From the NCBI GenBank assembly GCA_910588465.1, contig CAJUOP010000005.1, forward strand, positions 23,644 to 87,643: a DNA stretch of 64,000 bases, written 5' to 3'. Below the pieces are notes generated by a model. The model worked only from the letters and a program-made list of their open reading frames with translations. It did no database searches and was not told the origin of the DNA. The stretch comes from an uncultured Christensenellaceae bacterium (GTDB taxonomy: Bacteria; Bacillota; Clostridia; Christensenellales; Borkfalkiaceae). A program made the translations under genes and the position numbers. Shown one piece after another: positions 8,274 through 16,683 of the stretch. Within the stretch, counting starts at the first letter, position 1. Every line of letters begins with the position of its first letter.

Positions 8274-9089
8274 ATGTTAGTTGTTTTTTCGGGCGGATCG
8301 GGCGTAGGCAAAAATACCGTAATCGCACAGCTGTTAAAAAGCGGCAATTTCATTTTAATGCCCACCTACACCACGCGCGGCAAGCGCGACGGCGAGAGCG
8401 AGGGCAACCCCTATTGCTACCTTTCCGACGAAGAGTTTGCCCGCAAAATCGAAGAGGGCGACTTTTACGAATATCAAAAAGTACACAATCATTATTACGG
8501 CACCTCGAAAACGCTGCTGAAAAACGCGCTCGCTTCGGGCAAAACCTTATTAAAGGATATCGACGTGATCGGCACGCAGAATCTTTTAAAAACCGTTTCA
8601 GCCCACGTAAAAATGCTCACCGTATTTTTAAAGGTCGATTCCCCCGAGATTTTAAGAGAACGGCTGAAAGGACGGGGCGAAACGGAAATCGATCTGCGGT
8701 TACAGCGCTACGGTTTGGAACAGCAATACGCCGCGGAATACGACTATATTATCAACAACGTTTCTTTGGCGCTCACCTTAAACGTTTTAAATAAAATTTT
8801 CGAACATGAAAAATCGGGGCTTCGGTTAAGCAGCGCGAACGCGGGGGAAATTTGTAAAGAGAAAGTCCTCGAATACGCGAAAAGGCTGAAAGCGGGCGAA
8901 AAGCTCTCCCCCGTTCAAGTCGCCGTAACGGAGACCGGACTTTCTATCGTAAACGGACGGCACCGTTATCTCGCTTCTCTCGCCGCCGAATGCAGGATCG
9001 CCAAAGAAATCGTATCGGGCGAACGCGCGCCGCTTCCCGACCAGACGGAATGGAAACGCGCCGTAACCGAATTCGGCAAAAATTCATAA
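8274..9089 (+). CDS. Guanylate-kinase-like P-loop protein fused to a ParB-like C-terminal domain
   Basis: The protein has 271 residues. The N-terminal half resembles guanylate kinase: the P-loop GGSGVGKNT is at 7-15, then PTYTTRGKRDGE, the GNPYCYLSDEEF stretch, EGDFYEY and YYGTSK, and a lid with LRERLKGRGETE. From about residue 190 it differs: LSPVQVAVTETGLSIVNGRH, then RYLASL, resembles the ParB/Srx-type fold (V.V...g..ivnGRHRylA). Normal Gmk is about 200 residues, so this is an extension of about 80. The SD is AAAGGTGAAAAT. The gene ends at its own terminator. Substrate and role are unknown; it could be a divergent nucleotide kinase, and it should not be assumed to be the essential Gmk. Confidence 0.7.
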   Translation: MLVVFSGGSGVGKNTVIAQLLKSGNFILMPTYTTRGKRDGESEGNPYCYLSDEEFARKIEEGDFYEYQKVHNHYYGTSKTLLKNALASGKTLLKDIDVIGTQNLLKTVSAHVKMLTVFLKVDSPEILRERLKGRGETEIDLRLQRYGLEQQYAAEYDYIINNVSLALTLNVLNKIFEHEKSGLRLSSANAGEICKEKVLEYAKRLKAGEKLSPVQVAVTETGLSIVNGRHRYLASLAAECRIAKEIVSGERAPLPDQTEWKRAVTEFGKNS

Positions 9090-9099
9090 AATACCGAAC

Positions 9100-9134
9100 A
9101 AATCCCGCACGGAAATATCCGTGCGGGATTTTTA
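9100..9134 (+). terminator. Terminator after the kinase-like gene
   Basis: A 13-bp stem AAATCCCGCACGG/CCGTGCGGGATTT followed by TTTAT. Confidence 0.9.
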
Positions 9135-9387
9135 TGAATAAAATAATATTATAAACGCATATACAATTCAAATTATTGAATATATTCATAAAATCAGCCA
9201 AAAGAATTGCGAAAATTGCATGAAATTTTAGATTTGCGGCAAATTTAGTTGCGTAAACAAACTCTTTTTGTTAAAATATAGTTACTATATATACCTTATA
9301 ATTGTTTTTCTATTGCATTTTATGGAATAGAAAACCCCCCAAGCAAGCTTGGGGGAAATTATCGAGGCAACGACAGGAGGTTAGAAC
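9135..9387 (+). promoter_or_regulatory. AT-rich leader region of the lipoprotein operon
   Basis: No gene is seen. A likely promoter is TTGCGT (9249-9254), 17 bp, TAAAAT (9272-9277). A near-palindrome CCCCCAAGCAAGCTTGGGGG lies at about 9336-9355, after the promoter and before the SD. It lacks a T-tract, so an operator or RNA hairpin is likelier than a terminator. The lipoprotein SD is a very strong GGAGG. Confidence 0.5.
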
Positions 9388-12300
9388 ATGAGAACCATTA
9401 AAAAGACCGTTCTTTTATTCGCGGCGCTGCTCTTTGCGGTAACGCTGGGCATCGGCGTGTTTACCGCTTGCGACCAGAAAGACGGCTTGGGCAAAGACAC
9501 CGCATATTCCGTATCGGTCGAATATCCCGACGGAAAGGGCGTAAGCGGTGTTACCGTCACTTTTTCCATCGGCGAAAAAGAATACGGCTCCGCGAAAACG
9601 GACGCGAACGGCACGGCGACCGCAACGCTGCGGGCGGGCGAATATGCCGTAACGCTTTCCGACCTGCCCGAGGGATACGACTATGAAACGGGCGTTACCA
9701 CCAACCGCTCGGGGACGCCCTTGAGCATCTCTCTGATCCGGCGGCTTACCGACTATTCGGCGACCGTCTCACTGCCCGACGGCACGAAAGCGGAGGGCGT
9801 TACCGTAGTTTGGAGCAAGGACGGCGCCGTCGCCGGTGAAGCGGAAACGGACGCGAACGGCACGGCGAGCAAAAAGCTTGCCGCGGGCACGTACAGCGTG
9901 ACGGTGAAAAACGAACCCGAAGGATACTGGCTGGAAAACCCGCTTACGGCGAGCGAACAAAGCCCCTCCCTCTCGATCTTGTTGCAGGTGGATACGCGGC
10001 TTTTATTCACAGTTACGGCGGAAACGACGGGCGGCATGAAGCTGCGCAACGTAAGCCTTTTCGTGCTCGAGGGCACGAGTACGGTGGCGGAAGCGACCAC
10101 GGCAAAGGACGGCACGGCTTCCTTCCGTCTGCCCGAAGGCGAATATTCCTTGCTCACCTCCACTTCGGCGGCGGGCTTTACCGCAGCGCAGTCGAGCTAT
10201 GAATTAAATAAAGACAACACCGAAGTAACCGTAAAATTCAACTCTTCGGTCATCACGGATAAAAACGTGCCCGCCTCGAAAAAATACGTTCTGGGCGACA
10301 TTATGTACGACTTTATCGTAACCCCCTACAACGACCCCGAGACGAAGATCCAACTTTCCGAACTGTTAAAGTCCAAAAAGATGGTCATGATCAATTTCTG
10401 GTACACCACCTGTTCGTGGTGCATCAAGGAGTTCCCCGCGCTGGAAACGGCTTACGAGGAGTATAAGGATGAAATCGAAGTGGTTGCCGTAAACGCGTTC
10501 TATCCTGCGGAAAACGAAACGACGATTTTCAATTTCCTGCAACAGTATTCCACGCAGTTCCAGCTCACTTTCCCCGTTGTCTGCGACACGAACAAGCTTT
10601 CGGGCAACTTTAACATTCAGGGCTACCCCACCTCCGTATTTATCGACCGCTACGGCGCGGTCGCACGGATCGAATCGGGCGGGATCGTGTATCCCGAAGT
10701 GTGGCTGCAATTGTTCGAAGAGTTCACTGCCGACGATTATACGCAGACCTTTACCCCCGGTGACGAAGTTTCCGAGCCCGAGGAATTCGTCCCCGATATT
10801 CCCGACGTGGAAATGCCCGCGTCCTCCGAAATCGAAGCGGCGATCAACAACACCGGAACGGGCTGCAAATTCACATACTATCCCGAAAAGGATTCGAACG
10901 ACGCGAAATACGCCTGGCCCTTCCTGGTGGCGGAAAAGAACGGAAAGAGCGCGATAAAGCCCGCCAACTCGGGTTACCGTTCCTCCTATTCGATGATCCA
11001 CTCGGATATGGAGCTGAAAGCGGGCGACGTAGTCGCATTCGACTTCTTCTCCTCCTGCGAAGACACCGATATCTTGTACGTGCTCATAGACGGTCTGGTA
11101 ATGTGGCAGATCTCGGGTACGGGAAAGGATTGGGAAACCTGTTACGCTTACGTAGCGATCAGAGACGGCACGTATAAGCTTTCGCTGCTTTACAAGAAAG
11201 ACAGCACGGCGAACGTGGGCGACGATGCGGTTTACGTCACGAATATGCGTATTTTAACAGAACAAGACGTTACGGCGACGACCGATATTCTGCGCCACTG
11301 CGCAACGGACATGAACACCGACGGAACGGCTTACGAAAATTACGTGACGCCCGTAAAAGGCGAGGACGGCTATTACCGCGTAGGAACGCAGGACGGACCT
11401 TATATCCTTGCCGACCTCTTCCACAGCACCAACTGGAACACGAAGTCCGTTTATCAGCTCTATGCGGAAAAAGCGGAAGCGGGGCAGAAATTCATGTACG
11501 ATCTGGACGGCAAGGGCGTAAAGGACTGCACCGCACTGCTCGTCGAATATCTCAGCATTTCCATCAAGTCCGATTGTTACGGCATGGTTCCCGTGGACGA
11601 AACGCTGAAAAAACTGCTCGACGCGATCACGAACGAATACAGCGAAAACCATCACGAACAGGAATGGCTGGAAATCTGCAAATATTTCTCCCGTTACGGC
11701 GCGGAGGGCGAATATCCTTTCCCCATCTGGGGCGTAAACATGAACACCGCGATTTCCATTCAGATCGGCGAAACAATCACTTTCCAAACGGACAGGATCG
11801 TTCGCCCCGTCAACTCGCTCATGTACAAATTCACTCCCGACAAAGCCGGCGTGTATTACCTCCATTCCCTTGTCCCGACAGATAAAGAAGATTTTCAGAC
11901 GCAAGCCTGGCTGTACACCGAGGAAAACTACGAGGACGAAAACGCGATATACAGCGGTGACGATCTGTTGGGCACAACCGACCCCGACGACGGCGTAAAT
12001 TTCTGGATCTACGCAGAGCTGAAAGCGGGCGCCACCTATTATCTCGAATGCGCCTTTTATTGGAACGACGATTCGACGGTAGGTCAAACCTTCGACTTTA
12101 AGGTAGAATACGTCGGCGAATACGCGGAAGTATTAACGGCGGGCGCATCGGGTATGTACACCACAAGCGGAAGCGACCTTTCCGGTCCGACCGTATTATC
12201 GTATGCCATCGACACCGTGCTCTACGAGGGCAAGTATTACTACAAGAACGCAGACGGTACGCGCGGCAACGTAATTTATATCGACATCGAACAGCCCACG

Positions 12301-12681
12301 CGTGCGAACGGATTAATGACGCTGAAAGAGATCGCAAAAAGCTTTATCGACAAAGACAAGACGATCCACGCGCTCGACTTTACGCAACAGCGGGACGAGA
12401 ACGGCAAAGTCCTTCCCGAAAAGTACAACAAAGACTTCACCCAGCAAATGGTGGATATTATCAAGGAAGCCGAAGCCAAGACGGAAGCGTTCGATAAGCG
12501 CTTTGTCGAAGCGACGGAAGAGCTGGTCACCATCCTTACGGCGTATGCCAAGGTAAATCTCTTCGGCATAGACGAAGCCTGGCTGCAGTTCGCTTACTAC
12601 TACCACGAATACGGCACCAAGCCCGTAGAACCCGAAACCCCTCCCGAAGCCGTGCTTCCCGAAGGAACGGACGAAACCTGA
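9388..12681 (+). CDS. Large lipoprotein with SpaA/Ig-like repeats and a TlpA-type thioredoxin domain
   Basis: The protein has 1097 residues. A lipoprotein signal peptide ends at lipobox VFTAC (Cys28). Three beta-sandwich modules of about 85 residues follow, each with a 'SVTV.Y.DGK.V.GV.V...TDANGTA...L..G.Y.VTL..LPEGY' pattern like transthyretin/carboxypeptidase-regulatory or SpaA folds. Around residues 300-450 is a thioredoxin-like domain with MINFWYTTCSWC and QGYPTSVFIDRYG; the active site is CSWC. The C-terminal half has unrecognised sandwich domains. The position after the signal implies an outer-face, membrane-anchored redox protein. It is probably cotranscribed with the next lipoprotein. 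Which thiol substrate it serves is unknown. Confidence 0.8.
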   Translation: MRTIKKTVLLFAALLFAVTLGIGVFTACDQKDGLGKDTAYSVSVEYPDGKGVSGVTVTFSIGEKEYGSAKTDANGTATATLRAGEYAVTLSDLPEGYDYETGVTTNRSGTPLSISLIRRLTDYSATVSLPDGTKAEGVTVVWSKDGAVAGEAETDANGTASKKLAAGTYSVTVKNEPEGYWLENPLTASEQSPSLSILLQVDTRLLFTVTAETTGGMKLRNVSLFVLEGTSTVAEATTAKDGTASFRLPEGEYSLLTSTSAAGFTAAQSSYELNKDNTEVTVKFNSSVITDKNVPASKKYVLGDIMYDFIVTPYNDPETKIQLSELLKSKKMVMINFWYTTCSWCIKEFPALETAYEEYKDEIEVVAVNAFYPAENETTIFNFLQQYSTQFQLTFPVVCDTNKLSGNFNIQGYPTSVFIDRYGAVARIESGGIVYPEVWLQLFEEFTADDYTQTFTPGDEVSEPEEFVPDIPDVEMPASSEIEAAINNTGTGCKFTYYPEKDSNDAKYAWPFLVAEKNGKSAIKPANSGYRSSYSMIHSDMELKAGDVVAFDFFSSCEDTDILYVLIDGLVMWQISGTGKDWETCYAYVAIRDGTYKLSLLYKKDSTANVGDDAVYVTNMRILTEQDVTATTDILRHCATDMNTDGTAYENYVTPVKGEDGYYRVGTQDGPYILADLFHSTNWNTKSVYQLYAEKAEAGQKFMYDLDGKGVKDCTALLVEYLSISIKSDCYGMVPVDETLKKLLDAITNEYSENHHEQEWLEICKYFSRYGAEGEYPFPIWGVNMNTAISIQIGETITFQTDRIVRPVNSLMYKFTPDKAGVYYLHSLVPTDKEDFQTQAWLYTEENYEDENAIYSGDDLLGTTDPDDGVNFWIYAELKAGATYYLECAFYWNDDSTVGQTFDFKVEYVGEYAEVLTAGASGMYTTSGSDLSGPTVLSYAIDTVLYEGKYYYKNADGTRGNVIYIDIEQPTRANGLMTLKEIAKSFIDKDKTIHALDFTQQRDENGKVLPEKYNKDFTQQMVDIIKEAEAKTEAFDKRFVEATEELVTILTAYAKVNLFGIDEAWLQFAYYYHEYGTKPVEPETPPEAVLPEGTDET

Positions 12682-12705
12682 AACCGATTTTAAAAGGAGA
12701 ATGAT

Positions 12706-14352
12706 ATGAAACGTTTATTCAGTCGAATTTGCGCGCTCGGGCTTATAATGCTCTTCGCGCTGTCCGCAATCGTATTTGCGGCTTGCGAGCCCAAGCCCGA
12801 AGAGCCCGAGCTGCTCGTGTATTCGGTTACCGTCGTAAACGAGAACGACGAGCCAGTTTCGGGCGTCAAAGTGAAGTTCGGCAACTTCACCCAAACGACC
12901 GAAGCCAACGGGAAAGCGAGCATCGAGCTCGAACCCAAGGAATATAAAATTACCCTTTCGGCTCTGCCCGAAGGATACACTTATTCCGCGGAGATCACGC
13001 TCACGCCCGAGCTGAGCCAGGTAAAGGCTACGCTCGTAAAGGGCGACGGCGAGCCCGATCCCATCATTCCCGTAGATCCCGACGCAGACAGAACGTACAC
13101 CGTAACCGTGCTCTACGAAGACGGCAAGCCCGTTTCGGGTGTAAGCGTTCAGCTCTGCTCGGACAGCGGCTGCAAGCTGCCCGTTACGGTCAACGCGCAA
13201 GGGAAAGCTTCGCTTTTAACCTCCCCCGACAATTATCACGTGCTGTTAAACAATCTCCCCGAAGGCTATACCTACGCCCCCAAGGACAACGAGGGCTACT
13301 ACCGCGGAGAGGAGCTTACCCCCACCAAGCTTGCCATCACGATCACCATTTTCAAACCCGAAAATACGCTGCTTACCGTAAAGAATACGGACGAAGAAAC
13401 GCACACGGTCACGGTGAAAGGCACAGAGTATTATGCGGAACTCGAATTTCAGCCCAAACAGTCGGGCGTGTATTCCATTTCTTCGGATACGCAGATATAC
13501 GATGCGAAAATCGGCTATTACCCCTATCGCTATTCAACCGTGGGGTGGGATCAGCTTTCCGAAGATGACCGCAACGACAACGTAAGCGCAACGGACAAAA
13601 ACTTTCGCTACACCGTTTCCGTCAAACCCGAAGAACTTTTCACCACGGACGGGAAGATAGCGGAAAACGCCGTTTGGGTGTTTCGGATTTACGTCAACGC
13701 CGCAAATGCGAACGGTACGAACGCAGCATTCCCCGCAAAGTTCGATATTAAAATTCGGCGCGAGGGCGACGTGCAGGTAAAGCCCGCTCCCGTCTATCGG
13801 GACGCGGAAATTACGGCGGAGCTTTCCAAATTTGGAGATATGGAAGGCACTCTTACGGAAGTTGCCATGGACGGCTCGGCAAACCTTGTATATAACGAGG
13901 AGGACGGATTCTATCACCTGAATGCGGCAAACGGACCCGTTGTCACCGTAAAGCTTTCAAGCACGCCCCGCTATTACGACCGCGCGCTGATCAACATCGA
14001 TAAAGTAATCGGAAACCTCAGCGGCAGCAGCGCCGTTTACCGCTTCGATATCACCCCCGAGTCGGACAAAGACGACATTACCAAGCCGATCGTCTATCTC
14101 GATTACAGAATGATGCTCCGCGGCACCAGGGATCCGCTTACCACGGATACCGCTCCGGGTGGCTATGCCGCCCAGGTAAACAAAGACGGCGTTTACGGTT
14201 TGACCAAAGATCTGGAAGAATTTTTAAAACGGTTTGCTTCCTCTTACGACGCCAAGGACAATATCGGCACGGCGAATCCGAACGCCGAGGAAGAAAGTTA
14301 CTGGCTGTTCGCCTGCTATTATTACGATACAAGCGCAAGCAACCCCGCATAA
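12706..14352 (+). CDS. Lipoprotein with two SpaA/Ig-like repeats, paralogue of the upstream gene
   Basis: The protein has 548 residues. The signal peptide ends at VFAAC (Cys27), followed by a PKPEEPE spacer. Two sandwich repeats share the 'YSVTV.NE..EPVSGVKV.F...T.ANGKA...L....Y.ITL..LPEGYTY' pattern with the upstream protein. There is no thioredoxin domain. The later part contains EEDGFYHLNAANGP, echoed in the upstream protein as GEDGYYRVGTQDGP. The spacing of 24 bp with AAAGGAG in front supports an operon. I infer a cell-surface partner of the thioredoxin lipoprotein; the function is not recognised. Confidence 0.75.
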   Translation: MKRLFSRICALGLIMLFALSAIVFAACEPKPEEPELLVYSVTVVNENDEPVSGVKVKFGNFTQTTEANGKASIELEPKEYKITLSALPEGYTYSAEITLTPELSQVKATLVKGDGEPDPIIPVDPDADRTYTVTVLYEDGKPVSGVSVQLCSDSGCKLPVTVNAQGKASLLTSPDNYHVLLNNLPEGYTYAPKDNEGYYRGEELTPTKLAITITIFKPENTLLTVKNTDEETHTVTVKGTEYYAELEFQPKQSGVYSISSDTQIYDAKIGYYPYRYSTVGWDQLSEDDRNDNVSATDKNFRYTVSVKPEELFTTDGKIAENAVWVFRIYVNAANANGTNAAFPAKFDIKIRREGDVQVKPAPVYRDAEITAELSKFGDMEGTLTEVAMDGSANLVYNEEDGFYHLNAANGPVVTVKLSSTPRYYDRALINIDKVIGNLSGSSAVYRFDITPESDKDDITKPIVYLDYRMMLRGTRDPLTTDTAPGGYAAQVNKDGVYGLTKDLEEFLKRFASSYDAKDNIGTANPNAEEESYWLFACYYYDTSASNPA

Positions 14353-14359
14353 AGAACGT

Positions 14360-14396
14360 ACAAACAGCCCACCCTTTACGGGTGGGCTGTTTGTTA
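14360..14396 (+). terminator. Terminator of the lipoprotein operon
   Basis: A perfect 15-bp stem ACAAACAGCCCACCC with its complement, a five-base loop and TT after it. Confidence 0.9.
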
Positions 14397-14404
14397 ACGC
14401 GTAT

Positions 14405-14975
14405 GATTGTCATTCAAAGGCACCGCAGGATTCTCCCCTGTCATTCGGGGCGCACCGCGGCAATCTCAACTGTCATTCAGAGGCGCGGCACTGCCGCGCC
14501 TCTGAATCCATATTACGCAGTCCGCTTTGTCATTCTGCCCCGCCACTTCCTGTCATTCTGAGCGCAGCGAAAGAATCCCATGAACGGAGTCCGCATAACC
14601 AATAACGGCGGCACGAGCGCATCGCGCGAAGTTGCACAGCAAAAGAATCCCATAAACGGAGTCCGCCAACCCGCAACAGCGGCGCACAGCGCAAGTAGCG
14701 AAGCATCAAATTCAACGCATCCGCCCCTATACCCCATGGGATTCTTCGCCCCATAAAGGGGCTCAGAATGACAGGGAAAAGGATTCTCACGGTCGTTTCA
14801 CTCCCTCAGAATGACAAGGAGTAGCGCGTCTCCACCGTCATTCTGAGACGCGCCGCAACAATCACCATGTCATTCAGAGGCGCGCCGCAATAATCACCAT
14901 GTCATTCAGAGGCGCGCCGCAACAATCACCATGTCATTCAGAGGCGCGGCACCGCCGCGCCGTAGGAATCCCATA
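14405..14975. repeat. Block of dispersed GTCATTC-type repeats
   Basis: About 570 bp without a gene. It is built from direct and inverted copies of GTCATTCTGAG/GTCATTCAGAGGCGCG halves, joined to phrases such as GAAAGAATCCCATGAACG and AGTCCGC. The inverse form GGGATTCTTCGCCCC..GGGGCTCAGAATGAC forms imperfect palindromes. Within it is a regular tandem array (listed separately). Confidence 0.8.
14835..14962 (+). repeat. 32-bp tandem repeat, about 3.5 units
   Basis: Units start ATGTCATTCAGAGGCGCG at 14867, 14899 and 14931, exactly 32 bp apart and almost identical, with a degenerate half-unit (GTCATTCTGAGACGCG) before them. This is local amplification of the dispersed repeat. There are no unique spacers, so it is not CRISPR. 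Confidence 0.85.
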
Positions 14976-14978
14976 TTA

Positions 14979-15007
14979 AAAGAGCGCCCGCGGGCGCTCT
15001 TTTTTTT
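14979..15007. terminator. Bidirectional terminator
   Basis: A 24-bp perfect palindrome AAAGAGCGCCCG/CGGGCGCTCTTT followed by eight T on the plus strand and TTTTAAT on the minus strand. It lies directly after the stop of the Fe-S/thioredoxin gene. Confidence 0.8.
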
Positions 15008-15009
15008 AC

Positions 15010-16680
15010 TTAAAGACAGGGAGTAACGATTTCCTCTAACTTTTCGTATGTGACCGAACCGATCGAGTTATACACGATAACCCCCTCTCTGTCCAGCACG
15101 ACGGTCATGGGCAGCGAATCGGTCCCGCCAAGGCGTCGGAACAGATTCATGCCGTCCTCGCCCTCCTCGTCCATCGCAAAGGAAATTCCGTAATCCAGCC
15201 AACCGCGCGCCTCCAAAAACGGCAGCACGGCGGACGCGGTTTCGTTTCCGCTGTCTACGGCGATCACTTCGAGCTCTTCCGAATATTTCCGATACAGCTC
15301 TTCGAAATGGGGAAGCTCCGCCACGCACGGACCGCACCAGGTCGCCCAAAAGTTGATGATCACCACCTTTCCGCGCGTTTCGCTCAACGCGAATTCGCCC
15401 TCTTTGCCCAGCTTATCCAACGTGAAATCCGCGCACAAATCGCCAACCTGATTCCCTTCCGTATACCGCTTCCCGCTCTCGGCAAACACGTTATAATAGA
15501 GCAGCGCGCCCAACAGCAGCGCGAGCGCCGCCGCCCATGCGGCAAATTGCAGCCAGAATCCGCGTCCTAATTTCTTTTTGGGTTTTGCGGCGGCACAGCT
15601 TCCCGAATCCGCCGTATTCTCCGTCTGCACGGTTTCGGGCAGGCGTACGGCTTCGGCGGGCGCGGTTTCGACTTCGGTTAACACTACCCCCCCCGCAGCC
15701 GCCGCGGGCTCCTCTATCGCCGTCTGCGCGCTTCCGCCCTTTAACAGTGCGCCCAGCGGCTTCGCCTCCTCCGCAGGCACGGGATCGACGGTGTTCTCGC
15801 GGATAAACAACTTCGAGCCCTTCCAGGAAAGCGCCTTTGCAGGGCAAACCGAAATGCACTCTCCGCAGTTGATGCACTCGTGGTCGCCCACGCGCTTCAC
15901 GTCCATTTTACAGTGCGCCACGCACAGTCCGCAGTCCGTGCACTTGTTCTTGTCCAGCTTCACTCCGATCAGCGCAAAACGGTTAAAGAACCCGTACAGC
16001 GCGCCCAGCGGGCAAAAGAATCGGCAGAAGAACCGAAATATAAACACGCTTGCCACGCAGAACGCCGCCAGCAATACAAACTTCCAGGTGAACAGCGGAC
16101 CGAGCATTCCGAACATATCCGCATTTTCAGGGTGAACCAACAGCCCGAGAGCGCCCCCGAACGTCCCCGCGGGGCAGATATATTTGCAAAAGCCGGGAAC
16201 GGGCAGCACCTGCGCATACATCAGCGGGATCGCGACCACGAGCACCAGCAAAATCACGTATTTCAAATAGGAAAAAATGCGCGTATAACGGCTCTTTTTC
16301 AGCTTAGGCGTCTTAATCTTATACAGCAGCTCCTGCCCCAAGCCCACGGGGCACAAAAAACCGCAGATCGTTCTGCCGAGGATCAAACCGAACAGGATAA
16401 TAATTCCGAACACGTACGTAGGCGCGCGCGTTCCCGAAGCCGCCAGCGCGTTTTGCAGCGCACCCAGCGGGCACGCCCCCACCGCGCCCGGGCAGGAATA
16501 GCAATTCAATCCCGGCACGCACAGATATTTGGAACCGCCCTTATAAATCGAGCCCGAAAGAAAACCCTTGATATTCGCGTTATACAGCAGCGCGGCATAC
16601 AGCTGAATCAGGCGGCGCTTGCTCGGCTTGTGCCGTTTAAACCAGTCTTTTACTTTCCCGAAAAACTTTTTCATACGCAC
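15010..16680 (-). CDS. Membrane [4Fe-4S] protein (NapH/NosR-like) fused to a TlpA/ResA-type thioredoxin
   Basis: The protein has 556 residues. The N-terminal part is a polytopic membrane domain with NapH/CcoG-like cysteine motifs: CYSCPGAVGACPLGALQ, CGFLCPVG, CKYICPAG and CRFFCPLG. A ferredoxin-type pair, CTDCGLCVAHCKMDV and CINCGECISVCPAKAL, lies near residues 260-300. After an Ala/Glu-rich linker comes one more TM helix and an extracytoplasmic thioredoxin domain with INFWATWCGPC, redox Cys at about 449 and 452. The architecture suggests electrons pass from a cytoplasmic donor through Fe-S centres to a thiol on the outside. The next minus-strand gene upstream is three bases away, so they form an operon. 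The redox partner is not known. Confidence 0.85.
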   Translation of the reverse strand: MRMKKFFGKVKDWFKRHKPSKRRLIQLYAALLYNANIKGFLSGSIYKGGSKYLCVPGLNCYSCPGAVGACPLGALQNALAASGTRAPTYVFGIIILFGLILGRTICGFLCPVGLGQELLYKIKTPKLKKSRYTRIFSYLKYVILLVLVVAIPLMYAQVLPVPGFCKYICPAGTFGGALGLLVHPENADMFGMLGPLFTWKFVLLAAFCVASVFIFRFFCRFFCPLGALYGFFNRFALIGVKLDKNKCTDCGLCVAHCKMDVKRVGDHECINCGECISVCPAKALSWKGSKLFIRENTVDPVPAEEAKPLGALLKGGSAQTAIEEPAAAAGGVVLTEVETAPAEAVRLPETVQTENTADSGSCAAAKPKKKLGRGFWLQFAAWAAALALLLGALLYYNVFAESGKRYTEGNQVGDLCADFTLDKLGKEGEFALSETRGKVVIINFWATWCGPCVAELPHFEELYRKYSEELEVIAVDSGNETASAVLPFLEARGWLDYGISFAMDEEGEDGMNLFRRLGGTDSLPMTVVLDREGVIVYNSIGSVTYEKLEEIVTPCL

Positions 16681-16683
16681 CCC

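Noticed and set aside
12098..12606. Minus-strand frames opposite the thioredoxin lipoprotein
   Set aside because: Shadows of the repeat-rich lipoprotein coding strand; low-complexity Arg/Val-rich products.
14835..14962. Possible CRISPR array
   Set aside because: Units are contiguous without unique spacers, and there are no cas genes.
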